This document shows positions 15,725-24,424 of a stretch of 51,117 nucleotides of DNA, one piece after another; within the stretch, counting starts at the first letter, position 1, and each line of letters begins with the position of its first letter. The DNA is from Thermodesulfatator autotrophicus (GTDB taxonomy: Bacteria; Desulfobacterota; Thermodesulfobacteria; Thermodesulfobacteriales; Thermodesulfatatoraceae): contig NZ_LSFI01000016.1 of the NCBI RefSeq assembly GCF_001642325.1, positions 1-51,117 on the forward strand. The letters are read 5' to 3'. The notes under the pieces are model-generated. The model ran no database searches. It was not told the DNA's origin and saw nothing but the letters and a program-made list of their open reading frames with translations. Made by a program: the position numbers and the translations under genes.

Positions 15725-17125
15725 ATGATTTGGTTATTTCATCGTTACTATCCTGCTAGAAAATTACTCTTTTTTGCTTCAGAATTTTTTTTGATAGTAT
15801 CTTTGTCTCTCCTGGTACTTTATCTCAAAAATCATTATATTGGCTTTGATTTTGATCATTGGCCTTTGTTTGCTAAAATATTTTTTGTGGCCTTTATGTT
15901 TCAGTTGTGGCTTTATTATTTTGATCTTTATAGTTTTAGACGCAAAGATTCCTTACTAGATATGTCTCTCCGTTTAGTTCAAGCAGTAGGAGTGGCTACT
16001 TTCCTTATAGGTGTATTTTATTCAGTTTTTCCGCGTTTAATGATTAATAATTGGTCTTTTACATTTTTTCTATTTTTAATTATTATTTTGGCCATTTCCT
16101 GGCGTCTTTTTTATTTTTATCTTTTAAAAACAGGTTATCTTAATGAGCGTTTAGCTTTGGTTGGCTATTCTTCTTTAGCGAAAGAAATAATTGATGAAAT
16201 ATATAATCAGCTAGATTCAGGTTTTAGCATAACGACAATATTTCATTCTCCACAGGAAAATATTGATTTAGAAAAAACAAAGTTTGAAAAAAAGCCTGTA
16301 ATTTATAGTAGCTTTGATAACCTTTATAAAAATTGCATCAAAAATCATATTCAAAAAATAGTTGTTTGCTTAGAAGATAGAAGAGGAAAGCTTCCGGTAG
16401 ATGAACTTTTAGAGTGTCGCATGAAAGGTATTGACGTGGTAGAAGGGGAAACCTTCTATGAACATTTGACCGGGAAAATTTTGGTTGAAAAAATAAGGCC
16501 AAGCTGGCTCATTTTTCATGGGGGTTTTTATAAGTCTCGCACTACCATGTTCTTGAAACGAGTTTTAGGACTTATAGTTGCTTCGTTAGGGTTGTTGATT
16601 TTATCGCCTATTGCCATTTTAATTGCCATTCTAATTAAGCTTGATTCCCCTGGTCCAGTACTTTTTATTCAAGAAAGGGTGGGCAAGGACGGCAAGATTT
16701 TTAAACTTTACAAGTTTCGTTCAATGAGAACTGACGCCGAAAAAGACGCCCCTAAATGGGCTCAAAAAAATGATCCCAGAGTTACACGGGTAGGTAGAGT
16801 AATAAGAAAACTTCGCCTAGATGAGATCCCTCAGATGTGGAATGTAATCAAAGGAGATATGTCCTTTGTAGGGCCAAGGCCTGAACGCCCATTTTTCGTA
16901 GAACGCCTGCGTCAGAAAATCCCTTATTACGACCAGAGACACACCGTTCTTCCGGGCATTACTGGCTGGGCTCAAATTTGTTATCCTTACGGAGCTTCAG
17001 ATGAAGATGCTTTAGAAAAATTGAAATATGACCTTTATTACATCAAATACATGTCCGTCATGTTTGATCTTTACATTATCTTTAAAACCATAAAAATCGT
17101 ATTGTTTGGAGAAGGAGCGCGCTGA
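15725..17125 (+). CDS. Polyprenyl-phosphate sugar-1-phosphate transferase (EPS priming enzyme)
   Basis: A 466-residue membrane protein. Four N-terminal membrane segments lie in residues 12-135, then a CoA-binding-like Rossmann region (VGYSSLAKEIIDEI), another membrane helix near 282-300, and a C-terminal bacterial sugar transferase domain (GPVLFIQERVGKDGKIFKLYKFRSM, LDEIPQMWNVIKGDMSFVGPRPE). It would load the first sugar phosphate onto undecaprenyl phosphate at the inner membrane. The exosortase-type EpsB transferases have this layout. The ribosome binding site is weak. The stop overlaps the glmS ATG by one base. Confidence 0.92.
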   Translation: MIWLFHRYYPARKLLFFASEFFLIVSLSLLVLYLKNHYIGFDFDHWPLFAKIFFVAFMFQLWLYYFDLYSFRRKDSLLDMSLRLVQAVGVATFLIGVFYSVFPRLMINNWSFTFFLFLIIILAISWRLFYFYLLKTGYLNERLALVGYSSLAKEIIDEIYNQLDSGFSITTIFHSPQENIDLEKTKFEKKPVIYSSFDNLYKNCIKNHIQKIVVCLEDRRGKLPVDELLECRMKGIDVVEGETFYEHLTGKILVEKIRPSWLIFHGGFYKSRTTMFLKRVLGLIVASLGLLILSPIAILIAILIKLDSPGPVLFIQERVGKDGKIFKLYKFRSMRTDAEKDAPKWAQKNDPRVTRVGRVIRKLRLDEIPQMWNVIKGDMSFVGPRPERPFFVERLRQKIPYYDQRHTVLPGITGWAQICYPYGASDEDALEKLKYDLYYIKYMSVMFDLYIIFKTIKIVLFGEGAR

Positions 17126-18972
17126 TGTGTGGCATAATTGGTTACATTGGGCCGAGACCCGTTATACCGGTTTTGCTTGAAGGGTTGAGGCGCCTTGAAT
17201 ACCGTGGCTATGATTCTGCCGGGGTAGCTGTTCTGGCTGAAGGCCGTATAGATGTCATAAGGGCCCTTGGCAAACTTATAAAGCTTGAAGAAGTCCTGGC
17301 TTCTTACCACCAAAAAACTGAAGGCATCGGCCTTGGGCATACTCGCTGGGCCACCCATGGAGAGCCAGCAGAACGCAACGCCCACCCTCATGGAGATTGC
17401 AAGCAGGAACTGGTAGTAGTTCATAATGGCATAATAGAAAATTATCACCACCTGCGAGCCAAGCTTGAAGACAAAGGGCATAAGTTTCGTTCTCAAACTG
17501 ATACTGAAGTAATCCCTCATTTAATTGAAGAAGAACTGACCAAGGGAAAGCCTCTGGAAGAAGCCGTCAGAAAGGCCCTGGCCCAGGTAGAGGGTTCATA
17601 CGCGGTAGGAGTTTTCTGGGCTAAAAAACCTGATAAGCTGGTTGCTGCTCGCAACCAGAGTCCTTTAGTCCTAGGGCTTGGCGAAGGAGAAAACTTCCTG
17701 GCCTCTGATATACCCGCCCTTCTTCCCTGGACGCGAAAGGTCCTTTTTCTGGAAGACGGGGAGCTAGCCGTAGTCACCCGCCATGAATGTAAAATTTTTA
17801 AACTTCACGACGCAAGCCCTGTGGAAAGAGATCCCGTGGAAATAAAATGGGACGCTGCTATGGCCGAAAAGGCGGGCTTTAAGCATTTTATGCTTAAGGA
17901 AATCTATGAACAACCCCAGGCTATTTTGAATACCTTTAGGGGGCGCCTTGACCCTGAAACCGGCCGGGTTGAAATACCAGAGATAATTTTAACCCCTGAA
18001 GAAATTAAATCTCTCAACAAAATTTGTATCCTTGCCTGTGGAACTTCTTATCATGCCGGTTTGGTAGGTAAGTATTTATTTGAACGCCTGGTTCGTTTGC
18101 CAGTAGAAGTAGAACTAGGCTCTGAGTTCCGCTATCGTGATTTTTTGATTGACGAAAAAACGCTCGTTATCCCTATTTCTCAGTCTGGAGAAACAGCTGA
18201 TACCCTGGCTAGCCTGAGGCGGGCCAGAGAAGTCGGGGCCAAAGCTATAGCTATTTGTAATGTGCTGGGAAGTACCATTACCCGTGAATCAGACGGAACT
18301 ATTTACACTCATGCCGGCCCAGAGATCGGGGTGGCTTCTACCAAGGCCTTTACCTCCCAGCTTACGGCCCTTTTATTGCTTGTGCTTTATTTTGGAGAAA
18401 TAAGAGCAACCTTGTCTGAAAAAGAGCGTAAACGCATAGCCAAAGCCCTTCTCAAGGTACCTTATCAGCTGGAAAAACTTATTGAAAAGCTCCATCCTGA
18501 TATAAAAGAACTTTCTTATCAGTATCAGAAAAAAAGACATTTCCTTTATCTGGGGCGCAATATCCTTTTCCCTATTGCTTTAGAAGGGGCTTTAAAACTT
18601 AAAGAAATTTCTTATATTCACGCCGAGGGTTACGCTGCTGGCGAGATGAAACACGGCCCCATTGCTTTGATTGATGAAGAAATGCCTGTAGTAGCCCTGG
18701 CTCCTCAGAACCACCATGTGTACGAAAAGATGATTTCAAATATTGAAGAAGTTAGGTCTCGTAAAGGAGATATTATTGCCTTGGGTACAGAAGGAGATGA
18801 AACCCTCAAGAGGGTATCCCCGCAGGTATTGGAATTACCTTCCTGTGAATGGGAGGTTTCTCCCATTTTATACACTATACCTTTACAACTCCTAGCCTAT
18901 GAGGTAGCAGTAAGGCGGGGTTGTGATGTTGATCAGCCCAGAAACCTGGCTAAAAGTGTTACGGTGGAGTAG
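17125..18972 (+). CDS. glmS: Glutamine--fructose-6-phosphate aminotransferase
   Basis: GlmS, 615 residues, makes glucosamine 6-phosphate from fructose 6-phosphate and glutamine, the entry to UDP-GlcNAc. The N-terminal glutaminase nucleophile is C2 (MCGIIGYIG), with LGHTRWATHGEP. Two SIS sugar-isomerase domains follow (ACGTSYHAG, ISQSGETADTL, VASTKAFTSQ), and the C-terminus is PRNLAKSVTVE. No glmS ribozyme can sit before it because it starts inside the stop of the sugar transferase. GC content is higher than in the preceding polysaccharide genes. Confidence 0.97.
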   Translation: MCGIIGYIGPRPVIPVLLEGLRRLEYRGYDSAGVAVLAEGRIDVIRALGKLIKLEEVLASYHQKTEGIGLGHTRWATHGEPAERNAHPHGDCKQELVVVHNGIIENYHHLRAKLEDKGHKFRSQTDTEVIPHLIEEELTKGKPLEEAVRKALAQVEGSYAVGVFWAKKPDKLVAARNQSPLVLGLGEGENFLASDIPALLPWTRKVLFLEDGELAVVTRHECKIFKLHDASPVERDPVEIKWDAAMAEKAGFKHFMLKEIYEQPQAILNTFRGRLDPETGRVEIPEIILTPEEIKSLNKICILACGTSYHAGLVGKYLFERLVRLPVEVELGSEFRYRDFLIDEKTLVIPISQSGETADTLASLRRAREVGAKAIAICNVLGSTITRESDGTIYTHAGPEIGVASTKAFTSQLTALLLLVLYFGEIRATLSEKERKRIAKALLKVPYQLEKLIEKLHPDIKELSYQYQKKRHFLYLGRNILFPIALEGALKLKEISYIHAEGYAAGEMKHGPIALIDEEMPVVALAPQNHHVYEKMISNIEEVRSRKGDIIALGTEGDETLKRVSPQVLELPSCEWEVSPILYTIPLQLLAYEVAVRRGCDVDQPRNLAKSVTVE

Positions 18973-18974
18973 AT

Positions 18975-19934
18975 ATGGACGCGATTTTAGTTACTGGTGG
19001 TGCGGGTTTTATTGGTTCGCATCTGGTGGATAACTTATTGGCTCGGGGAGAAAAAGTCGTCGTTGTTGATGATTTTAATGATTACTATTCACCTAAAATA
19101 AAATGGAAAAACTTAAAGCAGGCCCTTAAAAACCCTAATTTTCATCTGGAGCAGGGTGATATTCGTGACCTCCCTTTTCTTGAGCGAGTTTTTAAGCGTT
19201 ATTCTATAAAATGTGTAGTCCATCTGGCAGCGAGAGCAGGAGTACGCCCTTCAGTAGAAGATCCAATCTTATACGAGGAAGTAAACGGAGTGGGGACGAC
19301 TAACCTTTTAGAGATGGCCAGGCGTTTTGAAGTGCCCAAGTTTGTTTATGGCAGTTCCTCTTCTGTTTACGGCTACACTGACCAGGTCCCTTTCCGAGAA
19401 GATATATGTGCGGACAGGCCAGTTTCTCCCTATGCCGCTACTAAGAGAGCCAATGAACTTATGTGTCATGCCTATCATCATCTGTTTGGTTTAAAGGTAG
19501 TCTGTCTTCGTTTTTTTACAGTTTACGGCCCTCGCCAGCGGCCTGAAATGGCCATTCACAAGTTTACCCGTCTCATTGACGAAGGTAAGGAAATACCGGT
19601 TTATGGAGATGGTTCTTCTAAACGAGATTATACTTATATTGACGATATTATACAGGGCGTGGTAGCGGCTATTGATAAGGATTTTGATTACGAAGTTTTT
19701 AATTTGGGAGAGTCCAGGGTTACGGATCTTTTAACCCTTATAAGGCTTATTGAGGAGAATCTTGCTAAACCGGCAAAGATAAAATTTTTACCTTTTCAGG
19801 CGGGAGATGTTCCAATAACATATGCGGACATTTCTAAAGCCAAAAAGCTTTTGGGATATAATCCCCAGGTTCCTATTGAAGAAGGGATAAAACGTTTTAT
19901 TTCCTGGTATAAGAAAGAAGCGAGAGATATTTAA
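18975..19934 (+). CDS. NAD-dependent nucleotide-sugar 4-epimerase (UDP-glucuronate epimerase-like)
   Basis: A 319-residue extended short-chain dehydrogenase. GGAGFIGSH (8-16) binds NAD, and Y153 and K157 (SPYAATK) are the catalytic pair with the upstream SSSSVYG serines. DDFNDYYSPKIKWKNL resembles UDP-glucuronate 4-epimerases more than GalE, so UDP-GlcA to UDP-GalA is the likely reaction; this is inference. UDP-GlcA could come from the dehydrogenase at 24425. GGTGGAG lies at the end of glmS, giving tight coupling. Confidence 0.87.
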   Translation: MDAILVTGGAGFIGSHLVDNLLARGEKVVVVDDFNDYYSPKIKWKNLKQALKNPNFHLEQGDIRDLPFLERVFKRYSIKCVVHLAARAGVRPSVEDPILYEEVNGVGTTNLLEMARRFEVPKFVYGSSSSVYGYTDQVPFREDICADRPVSPYAATKRANELMCHAYHHLFGLKVVCLRFFTVYGPRQRPEMAIHKFTRLIDEGKEIPVYGDGSSKRDYTYIDDIIQGVVAAIDKDFDYEVFNLGESRVTDLLTLIRLIEENLAKPAKIKFLPFQAGDVPITYADISKAKKLLGYNPQVPIEEGIKRFISWYKKEARDI

Positions 19935-19946
19935 TGGAGGATAACC

Positions 19947-20492
19947 ATGAAGCCTGAAGAATGCACTTTATATCACAGTGGCCTGAGAGGCGCTGAGGCT
20001 TATTTTGGTGAGTGTGCGGAAAAATGGGGGGTAAACGAAGTGGTTTTCACTTATGAAGGCCACACTCCAGATAGGGCCAAAAACTTAGTGGTCCTTTCTG
20101 ATGAAGAGTTAAAGCGCGGAGATATCAGTATGGAGTTGGTGTCCAAAATGATGAAGCGCAATTACGCTAAACCTGAGCGTATTCGTAAAGTGCTACAGGT
20201 TATTTTTCATATGGTAAACAAGGGTTACCAGGTTTTTATTGTGGGAGAAATACTACCTAACGCCACGGTAAAGGGTGGTACTGGCTGGGCTGCAGAGCTT
20301 GCCAAGCTTTTTAACCGGCCTCTTCATGTGTTTGACCAGAAGCAGGGCCGCTGGTTTACCTGGAAAGACGGAAAATGGGAGGAAGACAACCCTGTTATCT
20401 CTCACAATACTTTTGTAGGCACGGGAACACGTAATCTTACTGAAGAAGGCCAGAGGGCTATTGAGGACCTGTTTGCCAGATCGTTTGGTTAA
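19947..20492 (+). CDS. SLOG/molybdenum-carrier-like protein of unknown function
   Basis: A 181-residue protein. A Rossmann-like pattern runs from LYHSGLRGAEAYFGECAEKWG through VFIVGEILPNATVKGGTGWAAELAKLFNRPLHVFDQ to SHNTFVGTGTRNLTEEG. The KGGTGWA...PLHVFDQ...W...FVGTGTR series resembles the SLOG nucleotide-binding family, including the so-called molybdenum carrier proteins. No function is known for this form. TGGAGG precedes the ATG 12 bases after the epimerase stop, so it ends the polysaccharide transcription unit. Confidence 0.6.
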   Translation: MKPEECTLYHSGLRGAEAYFGECAEKWGVNEVVFTYEGHTPDRAKNLVVLSDEELKRGDISMELVSKMMKRNYAKPERIRKVLQVIFHMVNKGYQVFIVGEILPNATVKGGTGWAAELAKLFNRPLHVFDQKQGRWFTWKDGKWEEDNPVISHNTFVGTGTRNLTEEGQRAIEDLFARSFG

Positions 20493-20538
20493 ATCTGATT
20501 ATTTCATAGATATCAGGTCTTAACTGTGGAAAGTTAGA

Positions 20539-20967
20539 TTAGCTTCGTAGTAATATAATTAGCCCCAAGATTGTTATTATAATTCCTGAGAAGCGCATTA
20601 AAGTAATTCTTTCTCCCAAAATAAGGAGAGACAAAATAGCTGTTACCAAAGGGTAAGCGGCGGTTAAAGGAACCACTTTTGAGGCCTGGCCGGTTTTTAA
20701 TAGCGAGAAATAAGTAAACATTCCCAGGACTCCAGCCACTATACCACTGGCCAGGGCTGCTCCTAACTCTTTTCTGCCTAACTGGGGAACAGACTTATAT
20801 TCTCCACCAATTAAAACGGCTAATACCAAAAGAATGGCAGCAAACCCGGTACGCAAGGCCAGTGCCAAAAGGGGAGACATACCCTTTAAAGCCATTCTTT
20901 CAAGAAGTGGAGCAGAGCCCCAGAAAAAGATAGTGAGTAACCAAAGAAAAATAGCTTTGCTAGACAT
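20539..20967 (-). CDS. EamA-family membrane transporter, single-domain
   Basis: A 142-residue membrane protein with four or five hydrophobic segments and a single EamA (drug/metabolite transporter) repeat: LWLLTIFFWGSAPLLERMALKG at the start and LSLLILGERITLMRFSGIIITILGL at the end. Most EamA proteins are twice as long with two repeats, so this half-size form presumably dimerises. The substrate is unknown. Its start overlaps the last base of the purD-purE gene. Confidence 0.85.
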   Translation of the reverse strand: MSSKAIFLWLLTIFFWGSAPLLERMALKGMSPLLALALRTGFAAILLVLAVLIGGEYKSVPQLGRKELGAALASGIVAGVLGMFTYFSLLKTGQASKVVPLTAAYPLVTAILSLLILGERITLMRFSGIIITILGLIILLRS

Positions 20968-22691
20968 TAGTTTTCGGCCAACTGCTTTTTATATTTTAAG
21001 AGCCTTTTTTGTAAGCGCTCATCTGATAGCGCTAACATTTGGATGGCCAGTATAGCGGCATTTATAGAGCCATTTATAGTTACGGTAGCCACAGGTACTC
21101 CTGGTGGCATTTGAGCGGTAGATAATAAAGCGTCTATTCCCCCTAAAGTTCCTGTGGCTAAAGGCAGGCCGATTACCGGCAAAATAGTTTCAGAAGCAAT
21201 GGCTCCTGCCAGATGAGCAGCAAGACCGGCTCCAGCCACCAGAACCTTGATCCCTTTTTCTTCTGCATTTTTTACCAGAGAGCGTACTTTATCTGGATTT
21301 CTATAAGATGAGGCTACCACAATGCGATATGGCACCAGAAATTCCTGGAAAACTTCTTCGGTTTTAAAGATAATGGGTAGATCAGACTTGCTTCCGGCAA
21401 AAATTAAAACTTTAGGCGGAAGGTGCTTTATGGCTTTTCGGCCGATATCGCGGCGAAAATGGACCCCTTCCCACGAAATCTTTTCTACCGCTTCGTAGGC
21501 CTTATCAATGGCTTCAGGTATATCTTTGCCAAGGGCCGTAACCCCTAGTACTCTGCCACCATTAGTTACAAACTCACCGTCTTTTTTAGCTGTTCCGGCG
21601 TGAAATACTTTCACCCCGGGCATTCTGCCAACTTCTTCCAGGCCTTTTATGACTTTTCCCTTTTCATACTTTCCAGGATAGCCTTTGCTTGCCATTACCA
21701 CGCAAACCGCAGCTTCTTCTCTAAGCTCAAGTTTTTTCTCGGCTAATTTGCCTTCTAAAGCCGCCATTATAATTTCAGCGAGGTCACTTTTGATGCGCAT
21801 CATAAGGGGCTGGCATTCTGGATCTCCAAAACGGCAATTAAATTCAAGCACATAAGGCTCTCCGTCAACAATCATAAGGCCTGCGTAAAGAACGCCCTTG
21901 TAGGGAATGCCTTCCTGAGCTAACCCCTTAATTAAGGGTTCCATTATGGTTTTCATGATTTTTTCTTCAAGCTCGGGAGTTACTACTGGCGCCGGGGAGT
22001 AGGCACCCATACCCCCTGTGTTAGGCCCTTTGTCACCGTCTAAAAGGGGCTTGTGGTCCTGGGAGGAGGGGAGGACGAAAAGTGTTTTTCCATCTGTAAG
22101 TATCATGAAAGAGGCTTCTTCTCCGAAGAGGCATTCTTCTATAACTACCCTATTTCCTGCCTCTCCGAATGCCTTTTCAACCATAATTTTGTTAATGGCT
22201 TCCTTTGCTTCTTCTACGGTGTCACAAACGATAACTCCTTTGCCAGCTGCCAACCCGTCGGCTTTAACCACTATAGGAGCGCCCTTTTTTTCAACGTATT
22301 CTATAGCTTTTTGAGGGTCATCAAAAATTTCAAAAGAAGCCGTAGGTATGCCGTATTTGGCCATAATTTTTTTTGCAAAAACTTTGCTGCCTTCTATTTG
22401 GGCCGCCTTGGCAGAAGGGCCAAATATTTTAAGCCCTCTATCTTCAAAGAAATCTACTATTCCTTTGGCCAGAGGGTCCTCTGGCCCTACAATGGTAAAG
22501 GCGATATCTTCTTTTTGAGCAAAATCTGCTAAAGCCTCAAAATCATTTACGGAAATAGGAATACACTCAGCATCTTCAGCAATGCCGGCATTTCCAGGGG
22601 CGCAAAAAACCTTTTCTATCAAAGGACTTTGAGCCAGTTTCCAGCACAGGGCATGTTCTCGGCCACCACTACCTAAGACTAAAACTTTCAT
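20967..22691 (-). CDS. PurD-PurE fusion: GAR synthetase plus N5-CAIR mutase-like domain
   Basis: A 574-residue bifunctional purine enzyme. The ATG at 22691 is chosen because AAAGGGGAG stands just before it; an earlier in-frame ATG (22712) overlaps that site. Residues 1-422 are phosphoribosylamine-glycine ligase (MKVLVLGSGGREHAL, KADGLAAGKGV, NTGGMGAYSP, EFNCRFGDPE). Residues 426-574 are a PurE domain (FAGSKSD, AGAGLAAHLAG, LPVIGLPL, STAQMPPGVPVATV). Where PurE normally has SAHRTP, with the catalytic His, this protein reads SSYRNP, so Tyr463 replaces His. The fused genes would join steps 2 and 6 of purine synthesis. Confidence 0.92.
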   Translation of the reverse strand: MKVLVLGSGGREHALCWKLAQSPLIEKVFCAPGNAGIAEDAECIPISVNDFEALADFAQKEDIAFTIVGPEDPLAKGIVDFFEDRGLKIFGPSAKAAQIEGSKVFAKKIMAKYGIPTASFEIFDDPQKAIEYVEKKGAPIVVKADGLAAGKGVIVCDTVEEAKEAINKIMVEKAFGEAGNRVVIEECLFGEEASFMILTDGKTLFVLPSSQDHKPLLDGDKGPNTGGMGAYSPAPVVTPELEEKIMKTIMEPLIKGLAQEGIPYKGVLYAGLMIVDGEPYVLEFNCRFGDPECQPLMMRIKSDLAEIIMAALEGKLAEKKLELREEAAVCVVMASKGYPGKYEKGKVIKGLEEVGRMPGVKVFHAGTAKKDGEFVTNGGRVLGVTALGKDIPEAIDKAYEAVEKISWEGVHFRRDIGRKAIKHLPPKVLIFAGSKSDLPIIFKTEEVFQEFLVPYRIVVASSYRNPDKVRSLVKNAEEKGIKVLVAGAGLAAHLAGAIASETILPVIGLPLATGTLGGIDALLSTAQMPPGVPVATVTINGSINAAILAIQMLALSDERLQKRLLKYKKQLAEN

Positions 22692-22768
22692 TTTGACTCC
22701 CCTTTCCCGCATTTTCTATTTTTGAAAAAATCCTAGAAGAGCTAGGTTGAGAGGTCAAGCCTTTTCTT

Positions 22769-23122
22769 TTATCCTTGGATAGAAGGCCGTTTGGGTGGGC
22801 GGCCGCGTCTCCGTTTGGGTTTTGGTCCAGGTGGAAATGGGGTCCAGGTGGTATGCCAGAAACGGTAAAATTCCGAGGCCTTTATCTGGTCTGTTGGTAA
22901 GCCTACTTTGCGGCAAAAGGCCTCTAGATTTTCTCTGCTCGCTGAAATAACGTGATATGATAGCTTTCGGCGGGTGTGAAAATTTTCGTGGACAGAGATA
23001 CCACCTGTTTCCGCCCAGTTTACCGCCTCTGGTATCTGGGTGAGATTAAAAAATTTTATAGGCAACTCCTTTTGAAGAGACGCCATTAATTGGTTAAGCT
23101 TGGAATAAATTTCATTGTTCAT
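22769..23122 (-). CDS. Small protein with C-terminal AT-hook
   Basis: A 117-residue protein I do not recognise. Its body (FFNLTQIPEAVNWAETGGISVHENFHTRRKLSYHVIS) looks globular. The tail, residues 103-113 (KRRRGRPPKRP), is an AT-hook-like GRP motif flanked by basic residues and preceded by a proline-rich linker, so binding to the minor groove of AT-rich DNA is plausible. It is transcribed away from hisB across a 38-base gap and follows the same direction as purD-purE. Regulation of neighbours is speculation. Confidence 0.7.
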   Translation of the reverse strand: MNNEIYSKLNQLMASLQKELPIKFFNLTQIPEAVNWAETGGISVHENFHTRRKLSYHVISASRENLEAFCRKVGLPTDQIKASEFYRFWHTTWTPFPPGPKPKRRRGRPPKRPSIQG

Positions 23123-23160
23123 CGTTATGAGAATCGGCCATTTTTAGTGAGGACTTAAAG

Positions 23161-23751
23161 ATGAAAAACAAATTTCCGATAGAAGTTAAAAGAAAGACGT
23201 TTGAAACAGAGGTTAAAGTTTTTTGGGACCCTTATACCCCAGGCCATATTAAAATTGACACCGGGGTGGGTTTTCTTGACCACATGTTAGAACTTTTAGC
23301 TGTCCACGGAGATTTTAGTTTAGAGGTAAAGGCCAGAGGTGATTTACACGTGGATTATCACCATACAGTGGAAGACGTTGGCCTTACCCTGGGTGAAGCC
23401 CTTAGAAAAGGACTTGGTGAGCGCCGAGGTATTTCTCGTTATGGGGAAGCCGTTATTCCTATGGAAGAGGCTCTTGCTGCCGTTTATATAGACCTGGCGG
23501 AAAGGCCTTGCTTTGTACAAAAAGGGAAAATGCCGGTGGAAAAAATTGGTACTTTTGATACCGAACTAATCAGTGAATTTTTAAAGGCCCTGGCTATGAA
23601 AGGGGCTTTTACTTTGCATATACATTTTATTTATGGAGAGAATGCCCATCATATGGTAGAAGCTGGCTTTAAAGCGTTGGGCCATGCCCTTAAAAGGGCT
23701 TTATCTCCTTTAAAGCAAGATAAAGTTCTTTCTTCTAAAGGGGTTCTTTAG
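23161..23751 (+). CDS. hisB: Imidazoleglycerol-phosphate dehydratase
   Basis: HisB, 196 residues, the monofunctional form, makes imidazole acetol phosphate in histidine synthesis. It shows FLDHM (38-42), the metal-binding HHTVED (67-72) and a second HH motif in NAHHMVEAGFKALGHALKRAL. Length and motifs are normal. No other his gene lies in the window. GAGG stands upstream of the ATG. Confidence 0.96.
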   Translation: MKNKFPIEVKRKTFETEVKVFWDPYTPGHIKIDTGVGFLDHMLELLAVHGDFSLEVKARGDLHVDYHHTVEDVGLTLGEALRKGLGERRGISRYGEAVIPMEEALAAVYIDLAERPCFVQKGKMPVEKIGTFDTELISEFLKALAMKGAFTLHIHFIYGENAHHMVEAGFKALGHALKRALSPLKQDKVLSSKGVL

Positions 23752-23760
23752 GGGTTAAAA

Positions 23761-24414
23761 ATGAAAAGAATTTTAATTTTTTTGTTAATGGGGCTGGTCT
23801 TGTTTTCTTGTGCCAGGCCAAAGGATCTTTCTATTTATCCGCCTATTAAGAAAATAGCGGTTCTTCCCTTTGAGCCGGTGTGTCCTGGCCAGAAAGAAGA
23901 CGAAATAACCTGTGCTTTTGCTGGTAAGATTACGCCTGACAATCAGGTTTCTGTTGAGGCCGCTCAAAAGTTAACCGAACTTCTTTACCAGTATTTGGCA
24001 GATAAACCACATATCTACTTAGTACCCGAGAACCAGGCTTTAAGCCTCTGGGCAGAAGTCTTGTCCCTACACACTGGGGCTTCGGCCTATAAATTAATCG
24101 CCGAAATAGGGAAGCGCCTTGGAGTAGATGCCGTCCTTTATGGTAAAGTCTTCCGTTTTCGCGAGCGGGAGGGCACGGCCTTTTCGGTGGTTAAGCCTGC
24201 TTCGGTGGCCTTTGCCCTTATTTTAGTAAAAGTTCCAGAAGGTAAAGTTATCTGGCGGGGCTGGTTTGATGAAACCCAAAAACCCCTTAGTGAGAATATT
24301 TTAAAAATAAAACTTTACGGCAAGATACGCTGGCTGACGGCTGAAGAACTGGCCGAAAGGGGCTTAAAACAGGTCTTGGCTAAATTCCCTTATCTTAATC
24401 CCCCGAAAGAATAG
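23761..24414 (+). CDS. Predicted outer-membrane lipoprotein
   Basis: A 217-residue lipoprotein. The signal peptide MKRILIFLLMGLVLFSC ends in a lipobox with Cys17. The body starts KKIAVLPFEP and contains LGVDAVLYGKVFRF and KVIWRGWFDETQ, a pattern seen in envelope lipoproteins of the CsgG/LpoB/GNA1162-like group that begin with an xxIAVLPF strand. Function is unknown. It sits 9 bases after hisB and 10 bases before the UDP-glucose dehydrogenase gene, so the three may share a transcript. Confidence 0.75.
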   Translation: MKRILIFLLMGLVLFSCARPKDLSIYPPIKKIAVLPFEPVCPGQKEDEITCAFAGKITPDNQVSVEAAQKLTELLYQYLADKPHIYLVPENQALSLWAEVLSLHTGASAYKLIAEIGKRLGVDAVLYGKVFRFREREGTAFSVVKPASVAFALILVKVPEGKVIWRGWFDETQKPLSENILKIKLYGKIRWLTAEELAERGLKQVLAKFPYLNPPKE

Positions 24415-24424
24415 GAGGTTTTTT

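Noticed and set aside
17100-17125. glmS ribozyme
   Set aside because: There is no leader: glmS starts within the stop codon of the preceding gene.
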